Source: TOLSYN sp963849065 | GTDB taxonomy: Bacteria; Acidobacteriota; Terriglobia; Terriglobales; Acidobacteriaceae | NCBI GenBank assembly: GCA_963849065.1 | Contig: CAWKFM010000002.1 | Location: 583,014-647,013 of the forward strand | DNA length: 64,000 bases | Direction: 5' to 3' | In this document: positions 16,705 through 24,900 of the stretch, in pieces | Numbering within the stretch: position 1 is the stretch's first letter | Layout of the letters: the number at the start of each line of letters is the position of its first letter | Position numbers and translations under genes: made by a program | Notes under the pieces: generated by a model | Seen by the model: only the letters and a program-made list of their open reading frames with translations | Databases searched by the model: none | Told to the model about the DNA's origin: nothing

Positions 16705-17457
16705 CTGCTGGTTGTAGTGCGTACGCCGGCGTGCCAGCGTCTCGCGTGCGTCGTTCAACGAAGAGAAATCCACGTTCAGGCACTCGTCGCGCAGGCGTCC
16801 GTTGAAGCTCTCGATGAATCCGTTCTCTACCGGCCGGCCAGGACGGATAAAGCACAACTGCACGCCGTGCTGCATGGCCCAGGCCTCCAGTACCCGACCC
16901 GCGAATTCACTGCCATTGTCCAGGGTGATGCTGCGCGGCACCGCCCCGCGCTCGCGAATGGCTTCGGTCAGCGCCGTGACCACATGGCTGCCATGCATCG
17001 AGCGGTCCGCCATCCACCCAATACACTCTCTGGCGAACTGATCGATAACTGTCAGCATGCGGAACGAACGGCCGTCGGCCAGCTTGTCGCTGCGAAGTCG
17101 GCGGCCCAACTCTGGTTCGGCCCTGTCGCAGGTTATTGCGAAACGCGTTGCCGGCGCCCGATCTTCTTCCGCTCCATGCTGCGCACCTTCAGGGCCTCTT
17201 CGCTCATAGAGCCGATAGACCCGTTTAGCATTCACGGCCCAGCCCTCCCGCCGCAGCAACACCGTGAGCCGGCGATATCCGTAACGAACATGAGTGGCGG
17301 CCAGTTCCCGCAGTCGAAGCCGAAGCGCTTCCTGCAACGGCCTCCGGCTGCGGTAACGCATCGTGCTCTACGACATGCCCACAATCCGCGCCGCACGTCG
17401 CTCGGAGATCGGGTACGCCCGCTGGGGCCACCTCGCCAGTCGGCGCCGATGACGAGG
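16705..17457 (-). pseudogene. IS3-family transposase orfB, degraded
   Basis: The minus strand encodes an IS3 OrfB of the IS407 type: ISERRAARIVGMS, an in-frame TAG (about 17370), then STMRYRSRR, HVRYGYRRLTVLLRREGW, LTVIDQFARECIGWM, SITLDNGSEFAG and ENGFIESFNGRLRDECLN. The DDE catalytic residues D, D and E are still readable. Between YRLYE and LADGRSF the correct text lies in other frames (VRSMERKKIG, then PNQSWAADF), showing compensating frameshifts. The 3' end after YNQQRPP is missing and joined to IS66 tnpA. Confidence 0.88.
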
Positions 17458-17459
17458 CC

Positions 17460-17726
17460 TTACAGCTTTTTTGACACAATCTCCTGCAGGATCTGCCGAT
17501 CCAGGGTAATGTCGGCGACGATCTGCTTCAGCCTCCCGTTTTTCTCCCGCAGCTGCCGCAACTCACGCAGTTCCTGCACGCCAAGACCGGCGTACTGCCG
17601 CTTCCACATGTAGAACGTCGCCTGGCTGATCCCCAGGTTCCGGCAAATGTCGGCCGTCTTGTCGTCGCCTTCCAACTGCTTCAGCGCGGCAATGATCTGC
17701 TCTTCCGTGTGCCCCTTCTTTGGCAT
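17460..17726 (-). CDS. IS3-family transposase OrfA
   Basis: This 88-residue protein (starts MPKKGHTEEQIIAALKQLEG; ends LQEIVSKKL) is a full-length IS3 OrfA with a helix-turn-helix (ICRNLGISQATFYMWKRQYA) and the leucine-zipper segment ELRELRQLREKNGRLKQIVA used for dimerisation. It is intact, but OrfB is broken, so the element should not transpose by itself. Confidence 0.9.
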   Translation of the reverse strand: MPKKGHTEEQIIAALKQLEGDDKTADICRNLGISQATFYMWKRQYAGLGVQELRELRQLREKNGRLKQIVADITLDRQILQEIVSKKL

Positions 17727-17813
17727 CTCGAACCACCTCGTCCTTGAACTCCGAGGACCTCGATTGCCAGCTTAAGCTCTACTTTCCCCTGGTACAGCTT
17801 TCGGGTTGGGTCA

Positions 17814-17821
17814 CTTCAAAC
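17814..17821 (+). repeat. IS66 target-site duplication, left copy
   Basis: CTTCAAAC, identical to 20283-20290 on the other side of the IS66 element. Confidence 0.9.
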
Positions 17822-17879
17822 GTGAGCGTTCCACGAAGTGCATCTTGCCATGGCGAGAGCGCGCGAGCAATCTGGGTGC

Positions 17880-18245
17880 ATGAGAGATTGCGGTGGAACA
17901 CAGCAGCGTTGGCGGGGGCGGATTGAGACACAGCGGTCGAGCGGCTTATCGGTAACCGACTTCTGCCGTCGGGTAGGGATTGGCAAAGCCGGGTTCATTA
18001 CTGGAAGTGGCGCGTGGGCACGGGGGCGCGCGAAGGCTTCCTGGAGTTGAAAGTAGCGGTGCCGTCGCAGATCGAAGCTGAGGCGAAGTTGGGAGCAAAG
18101 AGCATTTCGGTGTCTTCATTGGCCGTGCCCGGGAGCTATCCGACGATCGGGGTTCATCTGGCGAATGGGCGGGCTGGTGGTTCCTGCTGGCTTTGATCAG
18201 GATCATCTGGCGCGGCTGATTGTGGCGGTGGAGGCGATGGCGTGA
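17880..18245 (+). pseudogene. tnpA: IS66 tnpA (Orf1), frameshifted
   Basis: Three successive frames make up one TnpA: RWRGRIETQRSSGLSVTDFC and RRVGIGKAGF (helix-turn-helix part); then GAREGFLELKVAVPS to YPTIGVHLANGRA; then VPAGFDQDHLARLIVAVEAM and TGA at 18243. The shifts fall near 17995-18010 and 18170-18180. The TGA overlaps the GTG start of tnpB, as in intact IS66 elements. Confidence 0.85.
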
Positions 18246-18658
18246 TCGGGCTTCCGAGCCTGCGTGCGCTCGACGCCGCGCAGGCACAGCGGATCTGGCT
18301 GGCCGCCGAAGCCACGGACATGCGCTGTGGCTTTGATCGTCTGGCCGAGCGGGTGCGAACGGTGATCGGCGAAGATCCACTGGCTGGCCATCTGTTCCTG
18401 TTCCGTTCTCGTCGCGGCGACCGGTTGAAGATCCTGGCGTGGGATCGCGACGGTTTTGTTCTGTGGTACAAGCGGCTGGAGTCGGGAGTATTCAAGTTGC
18501 CCCGTGTGGCCGAGGGACAGCGCTCGGTGGAGCTGCGAGCCAGCGAGTTAGCGATGCTTTTGGACGGCATCGGCATGACCAAGCTGAAGCGCGTGGCGAG
18601 ATATGAACGCATCACGAAAAAAGATAAAACGAGGGTCGAAGAAGTGCGGCGTGCATGA
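18242..18658 (+). CDS. tnpB: IS66-family accessory protein TnpB (Orf2)
   Basis: This intact 138-residue TnpB has the family signature: RIWLAAEATDMRCGFDRLAE, GHLFLFRSRRGDRLKILAWD and GFVLWYKRLESGVFKLP. It starts at GTG 18242, overlapping the tnpA stop. It has a longer basic C-terminal tail (ERITKKDKTRVEEVRRA) than the minus-strand TnpB at 15948. Confidence 0.92.
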   Translation: MIGLPSLRALDAAQAQRIWLAAEATDMRCGFDRLAERVRTVIGEDPLAGHLFLFRSRRGDRLKILAWDRDGFVLWYKRLESGVFKLPRVAEGQRSVELRASELAMLLDGIGMTKLKRVARYERITKKDKTRVEEVRRA

Positions 18659-18659
18659 T

Positions 18660-20259
18660 ATGTTGTCGTTGTTTCCGGAACTCACAATCGCGTGCCGACC
18701 GCAAAAACACTGCTCGATCTTCCCTACTGACACTGAAGCGCTGAAGGCGCGGCTGAGCTCGCTGCTGCTGGAACGGGATGAGCAAAAGAGACGCGCCGAT
18801 GAGTTTGCGCAGCGAGCTTTGATTCAAGAGAGTCTTCGTCAATCACTCGAACTAAAGGTTGAACAACTACAGCAGGAGTTGGAACTGCTGAAGAAGCGCT
18901 ACTACGGCCCGCGGGCGGACCGGCTGCGCAGCATGGCGGAGCTGGGGCAACTGCTGCTGTCGTTCTCCGAGGAGCTTGCGGCGAAGCCGGTCAACGCCGG
19001 CGATGTGGAAGTCAATGCCAATCCAGCGCAGCCAGAGCGCGAGCTTCGCTGGGTTCGCCGTCGCAAGGGACGGCGCAATCTGGCGGCGTTCGAGAATCTG
19101 CCGGTACAGACGATCGTTCACGAACTGAGCGCGGAACAACGAGTCTGCGGCTGCTGTGGAAGTACGCCTGCGCGCGTTGCGATCGCGAAGGAGTGGGTGC
19201 TCAGATCGAAATGGCCGAAAAGCCCGCATCGCCGATTGAGAAAGGCATGGCTGGACCGGGCCTGCTGGCCTACATCGTAACCAGTAAATATGCGGATTTC
19301 CTCCCGCTCTACCGTTTGGAGAACATCTTCGATCGCAGCGGCTGCGAGATCTCGCGCTCGACGCTGAGCGTCTGGTGCGGCGACGTTGCCGATCTCATCC
19401 TGCCGCTCTACGAGCGCATGGCCGAGCGCGTACGGCCATCGCACGTGATCCTGACCGACGACACGCCAATGCCGATGCAGGAGCCGTGGCGGGGCAAGAC
19501 ACGGCAGGCGCGCAAGTGGGTGTATCTGGGAGATGAGAGCCGGTCTTACAACGTTTTTCACTTCACCGAGAGCCGCAAGCGGAACGGGCCGCTCGAGTTT
19601 CTGCGGGACTACAAGAAAGTGCTGGTCGCCGATGCCTATGGCGGCTACGACGGCGTCGTGGCCGGTAACGCGATCCGTCGCGGCGGCTGTCACGCGCACG
19701 CTCGACGCAAGTTTGTCGATGCCGAGAAAACGGCGCCGGAGATCGCGCGCGAGGCGGTCGAGTTCTACCGTGCTCTGTACAGGATCGAGCGGGATGCGGC
19801 CGCGCTGGACGCACAGTCGCGCCTGGCCTACTGGCAAGAACACTTGTGGCCGTTGCTGGAGAGCTTGCACGAACGGCTCTGCGTGTTGCGGAAAACGCTG
19901 TTGCCGAAGAACCCGATGGCCGAGGCGGTGAACTATAGCCTGAATCAGTGGAAGGACCTGACGCTTTTTCTGGAGGATGGCGCGGTGCCGATCGACAACA
20001 ACGCTTCCGAGCACGAGATGAAGCGCGTAGTTCTAAATCGAAAGAACTCGCTGTTCGTGGGCAATGCCCGCGGGGGACGCACGGCCGCCATCCTGTCGAG
20101 CTTCACCGCGACCTGCCGGCGGCACGGAATTGATCCCCACCAGCTCTACCTTCCCCAACTGCTGGTGAACCTCCCCTCGTGGCCGATGAGCGATCTCGAT
20201 GCCTGGACCGCTGGAAGCTCCGCCACTCCAGCCTGCCACAAATACCCGCTGCAAGGTAA
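18660..20259 (+). pseudogene. tnpC: IS66 transposase tnpC with internal deletion and frameshifts
   Basis: The N-terminal part (coiled coil ESLRQSLELKVEQLQQELEL, KKRYYGPRADRLRSM) runs to the zinc finger CGCCGS at about 19160. Next comes YACARCDREGVGAQIEMAEK in another frame; about 40 residues normally found between these are missing, so a deletion caused the shift. The catalytic part follows: GPGLLAYIVTSKYADFLPLY, ILTDDTPMPM, VADAYGGYDGV, CHAHARRKFVD, and DNNASEHEMKRVVLNRKNSL. Near 20205 a further shift puts the native end (LDRWKLRHSSLPQIP, TAA at 20257) out of frame. Confidence 0.88.
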
Positions 20260-20282
20260 GCTGCGGTTCGCTAATCGCTCAC

Positions 20283-20290
20283 CTTCAAAC
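20283..20290 (+). repeat. IS66 target-site duplication, right copy
   Basis: CTTCAAAC, identical to 17814-17821. Confidence 0.9.
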
Positions 20291-20652
20291 ACTGTCTTTG
20301 ACAACGTTTGTAGCAGAAGTGAGCTTCCGCATCTTCTTTTTCACGAATAATGCAGGCTAAATCCACCTCACATTAAGGATGAATACTTACGGGTATGCGG
20401 CAGATGGGTATCCGTCGCTACTTTTTCACCTGCGTTGTAACTTACCGAAGATTTTGGCTTCTTGGCATGGAATTGAGGATGGCGCGGCGGTAGGTGCGCG
20501 CGGCTTTTGCAGAGTGAGACGAAAGCGGAGCTTCACTGGCAAACGCCGCAGTTCTCCGAATGACGGATGTTCGCTGGCTACCCAGTAGACAGAAGGTATG
20601 AGTGTTCGAGCAGATTCGTCGTACGTATAAATTTGCAATACCCCCGCCGATT
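20291..20652. other. Intergenic region between IS66 and the propeller/haem operon
   Basis: Apart from the possible RAYT fragment, nothing is supported. Since the operon to the right is transcribed towards this region, its terminator would be expected here, but I find no clear hairpin with a T-tract. Confidence 0.4.
20395..20490 (+). pseudogene. Possible REP-associated transposase (RAYT) N-terminal fragment
   Basis: A short frame MRQMGIRRYFFTCVVTYRRF followed by WLL resembles the YFFTVVTYRR start of tyrosine-type (IS200/RAYT) transposases. It soon meets stop codons and nothing further of the family is seen, so this rests on about 20 residues. Confidence 0.3.
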
Positions 20653-22899
20653 CTATGGCCGCACCACCGCCCATTGGACAAATCTTCCTCCCTCCACACG
20701 CGATAAGGCGAGAGGGGCAACATTGTTGAGAGTATGATCAAAATGAAATTGTGCGCTCACGCCCTGGTAGTCCTTGAACTCATATTCGCGAAGCGCTTTC
20801 ATCACCTGCGTGGGATCCGTTCCCACCCTCTTGATGGCCTCTAAGACCATTCTCATTCCATCGTATGCATGACAGGCATACGAGTCAGGGGCATCATTGA
20901 AGGCTCGGCGGTATGCATTTTGAAACTGTCGCCATTTCGGATCGGTTTCTGAGGGGTTCAACCCACTCGTGACGACAACTCCTTCTGCATCCCGTCCGGC
21001 TTTTTCCAACAGTTGCGGACTAGCGAGGCGATCAGATCCAAAGACCTGCTGGCTCATTCCCGAAGCACGCATCGCCTTTAGAACAGCGGCCGCCACGGTC
21101 GGGCTACTCCAGATCACAACACCATCAGCCACATCGTCGCGTATCCGCTTGAGCGAATCAGCCAACTCAATCTCTCCGCGCTTGAGTCTAAGTAATAGTG
21201 ATTCTTCATGGCCGAAAAGTCTGGCCGCGTCCACAAAACTTTTTGCTCCATCATTCCCATAAGCGTCATCTACACAGAGCACCACGACGCGCCGGAGCTT
21301 GAGTTGATTGAATATATAGTTCGCCAATGCATGAGCCTGCTGTTGGTTGTCGGGTAGCGTGTGCAGAATCCAGGGAACACCGGTTTTTGTGATCGTAGAA
21401 TCGCTGGTGCCGGTATTTACAACCGGCACCTCCAGTTGCCCAGCGATTCGAAGAAGAATCTGTGACGACACACCGTCGATCGCTCCCAATACCGCCACAA
21501 CATGTTCATCGGTTATCATGCGCACTGGCTCCCTGGTTGAGGCTCCCCACGGTCCGGAATCGCTATGAACTTTGAGCGCATATTTTCTACCTCGATAGCC
21601 GCCATCGGCGTTCGCTTCGTTAATTGCCAGCTGCGCGCCATGTAGCATGGCAAAGCCATAAGGAGTTTCCGAACTGTTCTCGAGTGGGCCGAAGAAACCT
21701 ATGTTTACAGTCGTGGAGTGTGATTTCTCCGAGTCGTGCGCGATTATGTTGTCTGGATCAGCCCCTGAGATCAACGGCAGGACACCACCGGTCTGTTCGT
21801 GAACGGCTTTCATCCGCGATGTGTTCCGAGTTCCATGGCTCAGTCCAGAGCCCGTTGCCACCCAGATACCTCCGGAATCAAAAGCCAAATCGAAGACCTG
21901 ATTTCCTGCGAATGCGGCGGAAGTATCGATTCTCCTTGGATTGGGTTCCGGGGCGGAGAGGATCGCTTCTCCATGGTCGCCATTTCCCTTCTTTCGATAG
22001 GTAACCCGAGTCCCGCTCTGGAGACTCTGATAGGCAAGGCCATCATTCGTACAGGTCCAGAGATCGTTAGTTTTGAATCGGATCGAGTTGATAAACTCAG
22101 GGGCAGGAGCGCGAAGCAAGGATTGTTGGAGCCGCCCCTTCAGTGCGACGTAGCCGTATCCACAATTCGTTGAGGCCCACAGCGTCTGTTCGTATCCGTT
22201 GAAGGCAAGGCCTGTGATAAATGCGCTGCCTGGACTCTGCACGCTGCCAGCTTTAGCGTCCGTGTGAAAATGCAATCGATCGTAAACGCTCCACCGCCCC
22301 GTAACTGAATCGTATTCGACCACGCCTCCGCCCCAAGTAGCGAAAAACATTGTTTGCTTGTTCACCGCGATACGAGTCACAATAGAATTCCGCATGGGCG
22401 TGTTACTTTCATCAAAGAGCGACCATTCTCCAGTATGCGTATTCAGGCGGCTGATTCCCATCGCTGTAGCCGCCCACACATACTCATTCTGAACAGCAAC
22501 GTCGAACACAATGTCGTTGGCCAATCCCGTTGCAAGGCTGGTAAAGTTTTGGAACTGCCCACCCGAATAACGGCTCAATCCACCGAAGGTCGCGATCCAG
22601 AGGTCACCAGTTATGCCGTCCACTGCAATCGAAGTGACGACTGGGTCAGCCAAACCCTCTCTTGGACTGAGTATACGCACGACTCGACCGTTTTCGATCA
22701 GAGCTAGGCCGTTGCTCGTACCAGCCCACACACGGTCGCCGTCAGCCGCAACTGAAAACACTCTGTCACTGGGCATACCGTTTGCAACGGTGAAGTTCTC
22801 CCATTGTGTGTAGAGGAATGTCTTCTGGGACGCAACACATGGTCGGAATAACAACAAGGTCACAGCACCCAGCAGCCAATATTTCCAGCGAATCATCAT
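20653..22899 (-). CDS. Secreted beta-propeller fused to a LivJ-type substrate-binding domain
   Basis: This 748-residue protein has a signal peptide (WKYWLLGAVTLLLFRPCVAS). Residues about 35-370 are propeller repeats of the two-component-regulator (Reg_prop) type, with the recurring pattern NDIVFDVAVQNEYVWAATAM-GISRLN and VWAGTSNGLALIENGRV. Residues about 395-745 are a periplasmic binding protein of the branched-chain amino acid family (VNIGFFGPLE, GAQLAINEANADGGYRGRKY, VPVVNTGTSDSTITKTG, VVLCVDDAYGNDGAKSF, YACHAYDGMRMVLEAI). No permease, ATPase or sensor kinase is adjacent and no transmembrane helix follows, so the fusion may be a periplasmic ligand-sensing or scavenging protein. It is last in the operon that starts at 26893. 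Confidence 0.85.
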   Translation of the reverse strand: MMIRWKYWLLGAVTLLLFRPCVASQKTFLYTQWENFTVANGMPSDRVFSVAADGDRVWAGTSNGLALIENGRVVRILSPREGLADPVVTSIAVDGITGDLWIATFGGLSRYSGGQFQNFTSLATGLANDIVFDVAVQNEYVWAATAMGISRLNTHTGEWSLFDESNTPMRNSIVTRIAVNKQTMFFATWGGGVVEYDSVTGRWSVYDRLHFHTDAKAGSVQSPGSAFITGLAFNGYEQTLWASTNCGYGYVALKGRLQQSLLRAPAPEFINSIRFKTNDLWTCTNDGLAYQSLQSGTRVTYRKKGNGDHGEAILSAPEPNPRRIDTSAAFAGNQVFDLAFDSGGIWVATGSGLSHGTRNTSRMKAVHEQTGGVLPLISGADPDNIIAHDSEKSHSTTVNIGFFGPLENSSETPYGFAMLHGAQLAINEANADGGYRGRKYALKVHSDSGPWGASTREPVRMITDEHVVAVLGAIDGVSSQILLRIAGQLEVPVVNTGTSDSTITKTGVPWILHTLPDNQQQAHALANYIFNQLKLRRVVVLCVDDAYGNDGAKSFVDAARLFGHEESLLLRLKRGEIELADSLKRIRDDVADGVVIWSSPTVAAAVLKAMRASGMSQQVFGSDRLASPQLLEKAGRDAEGVVVTSGLNPSETDPKWRQFQNAYRRAFNDAPDSYACHAYDGMRMVLEAIKRVGTDPTQVMKALREYEFKDYQGVSAQFHFDHTLNNVAPLALSRVEGGRFVQWAVVRP

Positions 22900-22928
22900 C
22901 TGTTGGCTCCTGTGTTGGGATCTATTCC

Positions 22929-24818
22929 CTAGAAAGTCTTTAAGTACTCAATCAGATCATTGAGTTGTCCCTTGGTCATATCCGACGTAATTCCGTGCTT
23001 GTCTTGGACGTTGAATTTTGTCCAGATTTCCTCAAGTGACAACGCTTCCCCATTGTGCAGATGTGGAGGATGCTCGTAGACGCGGTCAAGTTGAGGAATG
23101 TCAAACAAGCCTGAAGTGTCGTACCTACTGGCGGTTCCCACATCCTTGCTGATTCTTGCTGTGTAATGAGTCTCCGGAGTATGGCAAACATCGCAGCGCC
23201 TCTCGAAGAAGAGTTTCCTACCGCGCTCCTGTGCTAGCGTAAGCGATCCATTGCGGGCTAGGTGACGATTTGGTGAAAGGGGAATTGCCTTCACAAACGT
23301 TACCAGGTCTTCCAATTGATCATGGCTAAATCCCTCTGAGCGAAACAGGAATTTTGCGGTACGCGGACCACACTGCGTCTGAAGATCCGGGTTGTGACCG
23401 TTCCACTTGTAGGGAGCTGTTTCGGCGATTCCACGCAAGGTGCGATTCAGTACCCGGTCGCGTCCCAATTGCGGCGTGTCCAGGTTCCACGCAAGACCAT
23501 CGACGTGGTTGTCCGGATGGCAGCTGGCACAAGCAAACTGTCCTTGAAAACAGTAGCTGGCCTGGTGGAACAGCCGCTCACCTCGACGAGACGGAGTGAT
23601 GATCCGAGGGCCGCCCAGGTCAATCCGCAAAGCGATTTTCATATTGGGTATATCCACAACTGTGATGCTATCGTCTAAGCGATTGGCAATGTATGCAACC
23701 TTGCCATCTGCCGCAACCACGACTGCAGTTGGATTGGATCCGGTTGGCAGCCGGCAAACAACGAAGTTCCGTGCTGAATCGAGGCGATTCGGAAGTTCGG
23801 AGACCAGGCTATGCCCAATAAAGTTCTCCAGGCTGGCCGTGTCAATGATGGAGACGATATCGGCTTCGCTTGAGACCACCAAAGCGTATCGGCCATCAGG
23901 CGTGAACGCTACTCCGTTCGTGCCCGCATAGTAATAGTCAATGTCATCGAGAAGAACCTGAGTCACCTCGTCGGGCTTTCCTTCGTTCAAAGAGGTGTCG
24001 GGTCTAATGACTGCCATTCCGTGCGTGACGATCCATCCCTGTGCCACCTGAATCATGGGATTTAGGTTTTTCGGACGCATTAAGGGCACGAGCAGCACGC
24101 CGCCCAGTTTGCCAGGAGCTTCCGCGATATGCCGCAGTTCGATAGCGCCAGGAATTAGTATTCGGTCGGTCACCACCTGTTTAGCGGTATCAATTTCCGT
24201 GACCTCAGAGACTGGTGGGCTATCGGGGGACGCGAGATGAGGTAGCAGGTTGGAAACGTATATGCGCCGGCCGTCCTGGGAAAGAGCTACTTGATGCGGA
24301 GAACGCCAGGCCGCCAGGCGCTTAATTTGCACTCCACGCATCAGATCGAGTACCGAGACATCGTCGCCAACGCTATTTGCAACGTACAGAAACTTACCGC
24401 TCCGGTCAGTAGTCAGTCCCACTGGCCCCCAGCCCGCACGGAGCGTGCGGCGAACTTTGAAGGTTTGTGCGTCGATCTCACTGACCGTGTCGCTCCATTC
24501 ATTGGAAACGTACAGCGTTCTTCCATTCGGTGAAACCGCGACGTCCGCCGGTTTGTGCCCTACTCTCACTTTGCGGATCACGTGCCGGGTACGTACATCA
24601 AGCGCCAGCAACGAATCACTGTCCTCGCATACAATGTAAAGTTCCCTGCCGTTCGGCGACAACTTCATCTCCACGGGGGTGAGATAGCCCGGATACTGGC
24701 CCGCCGGAGGGCGTCGCTCGTGCGGCGTAGCGCCGGGTTGAGAGCCTCCTCGGGCACCAACCGGAAGCAGCAATACAAGCAGAAATACTTTCTGTACCAT
24801 CCAGCTTCCTCTCATCAT
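22929..24818 (-). CDS. Secreted YVTN beta-propeller with two haem c sites
   Basis: This 629-residue protein has a signal peptide (VQKVFLLVLLLPVGARG). Residues about 45-400 are YVTN-type propeller repeats: GRELYIVCEDSDSLLALDVR, GRTLYVSNEWSDTVSEIDAQ, GKFLYVANSVGDDVSVLDLM. The C-terminal part has CASCH at about residue 429 and CDVCH at about 541, two haem c-binding CxxCH motifs in a MauG/di-haem peroxidase-like layout (ETHYTARISKDVGTASRYDT, LFDIPQLDRVYEHPPHLHNG). It is likely a periplasmic electron-transfer or oxidase protein. Neighbouring genes 82 nt before and 29 nt after suggest one transcript. Confidence 0.87.
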   Translation of the reverse strand: MMRGSWMVQKVFLLVLLLPVGARGGSQPGATPHERRPPAGQYPGYLTPVEMKLSPNGRELYIVCEDSDSLLALDVRTRHVIRKVRVGHKPADVAVSPNGRTLYVSNEWSDTVSEIDAQTFKVRRTLRAGWGPVGLTTDRSGKFLYVANSVGDDVSVLDLMRGVQIKRLAAWRSPHQVALSQDGRRIYVSNLLPHLASPDSPPVSEVTEIDTAKQVVTDRILIPGAIELRHIAEAPGKLGGVLLVPLMRPKNLNPMIQVAQGWIVTHGMAVIRPDTSLNEGKPDEVTQVLLDDIDYYYAGTNGVAFTPDGRYALVVSSEADIVSIIDTASLENFIGHSLVSELPNRLDSARNFVVCRLPTGSNPTAVVVAADGKVAYIANRLDDSITVVDIPNMKIALRIDLGGPRIITPSRRGERLFHQASYCFQGQFACASCHPDNHVDGLAWNLDTPQLGRDRVLNRTLRGIAETAPYKWNGHNPDLQTQCGPRTAKFLFRSEGFSHDQLEDLVTFVKAIPLSPNRHLARNGSLTLAQERGRKLFFERRCDVCHTPETHYTARISKDVGTASRYDTSGLFDIPQLDRVYEHPPHLHNGEALSLEEIWTKFNVQDKHGITSDMTKGQLNDLIEYLKTF

Positions 24819-24900
24819 GCTCTTCTTTCTCAGAGCTTCGAATCGTCCGGCCCAGCGGCACGCCTCGTTAAAAGCACTATCGCATCACCCACGAGGCCGT

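Larger units (their letters stand above)
16705..17818 (-). mobile_element. IS3-family element, right end missing
   Basis: The orfA-orfB pair is followed outward on the minus strand by a likely left terminus TGAAGTGACCC starting at 17818. The other terminus was lost at the junction with IS66 tnpA near 16704. The IS66 copy at 17822 inserted right at the outer edge of this element. Confidence 0.75.
17822..20282 (+). mobile_element. IS66-family insertion sequence with terminal repeats and 8-bp target duplication
   Basis: The left end GTGAGCGTTCC (17822) and right end ..CGCTCAC (to 20282) form an imperfect terminal inverted repeat of about 28 bp. The 8 bp before the left end (17814-17821) and after the right end (20283-20290) are both CTTCAAAC, the 8-bp duplication expected for IS66. 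The element is 2461 bp with tnpA, tnpB and tnpC in order. tnpA and tnpC carry frameshifts and an internal deletion, so it is not autonomous. Confidence 0.93.

Noticed and set aside
15928..17613. A 561-codon plus-strand ORF across the IS remnants
   Set aside because: It lies opposite recognised IS66 and IS3 transposase genes and has shadow-type composition.
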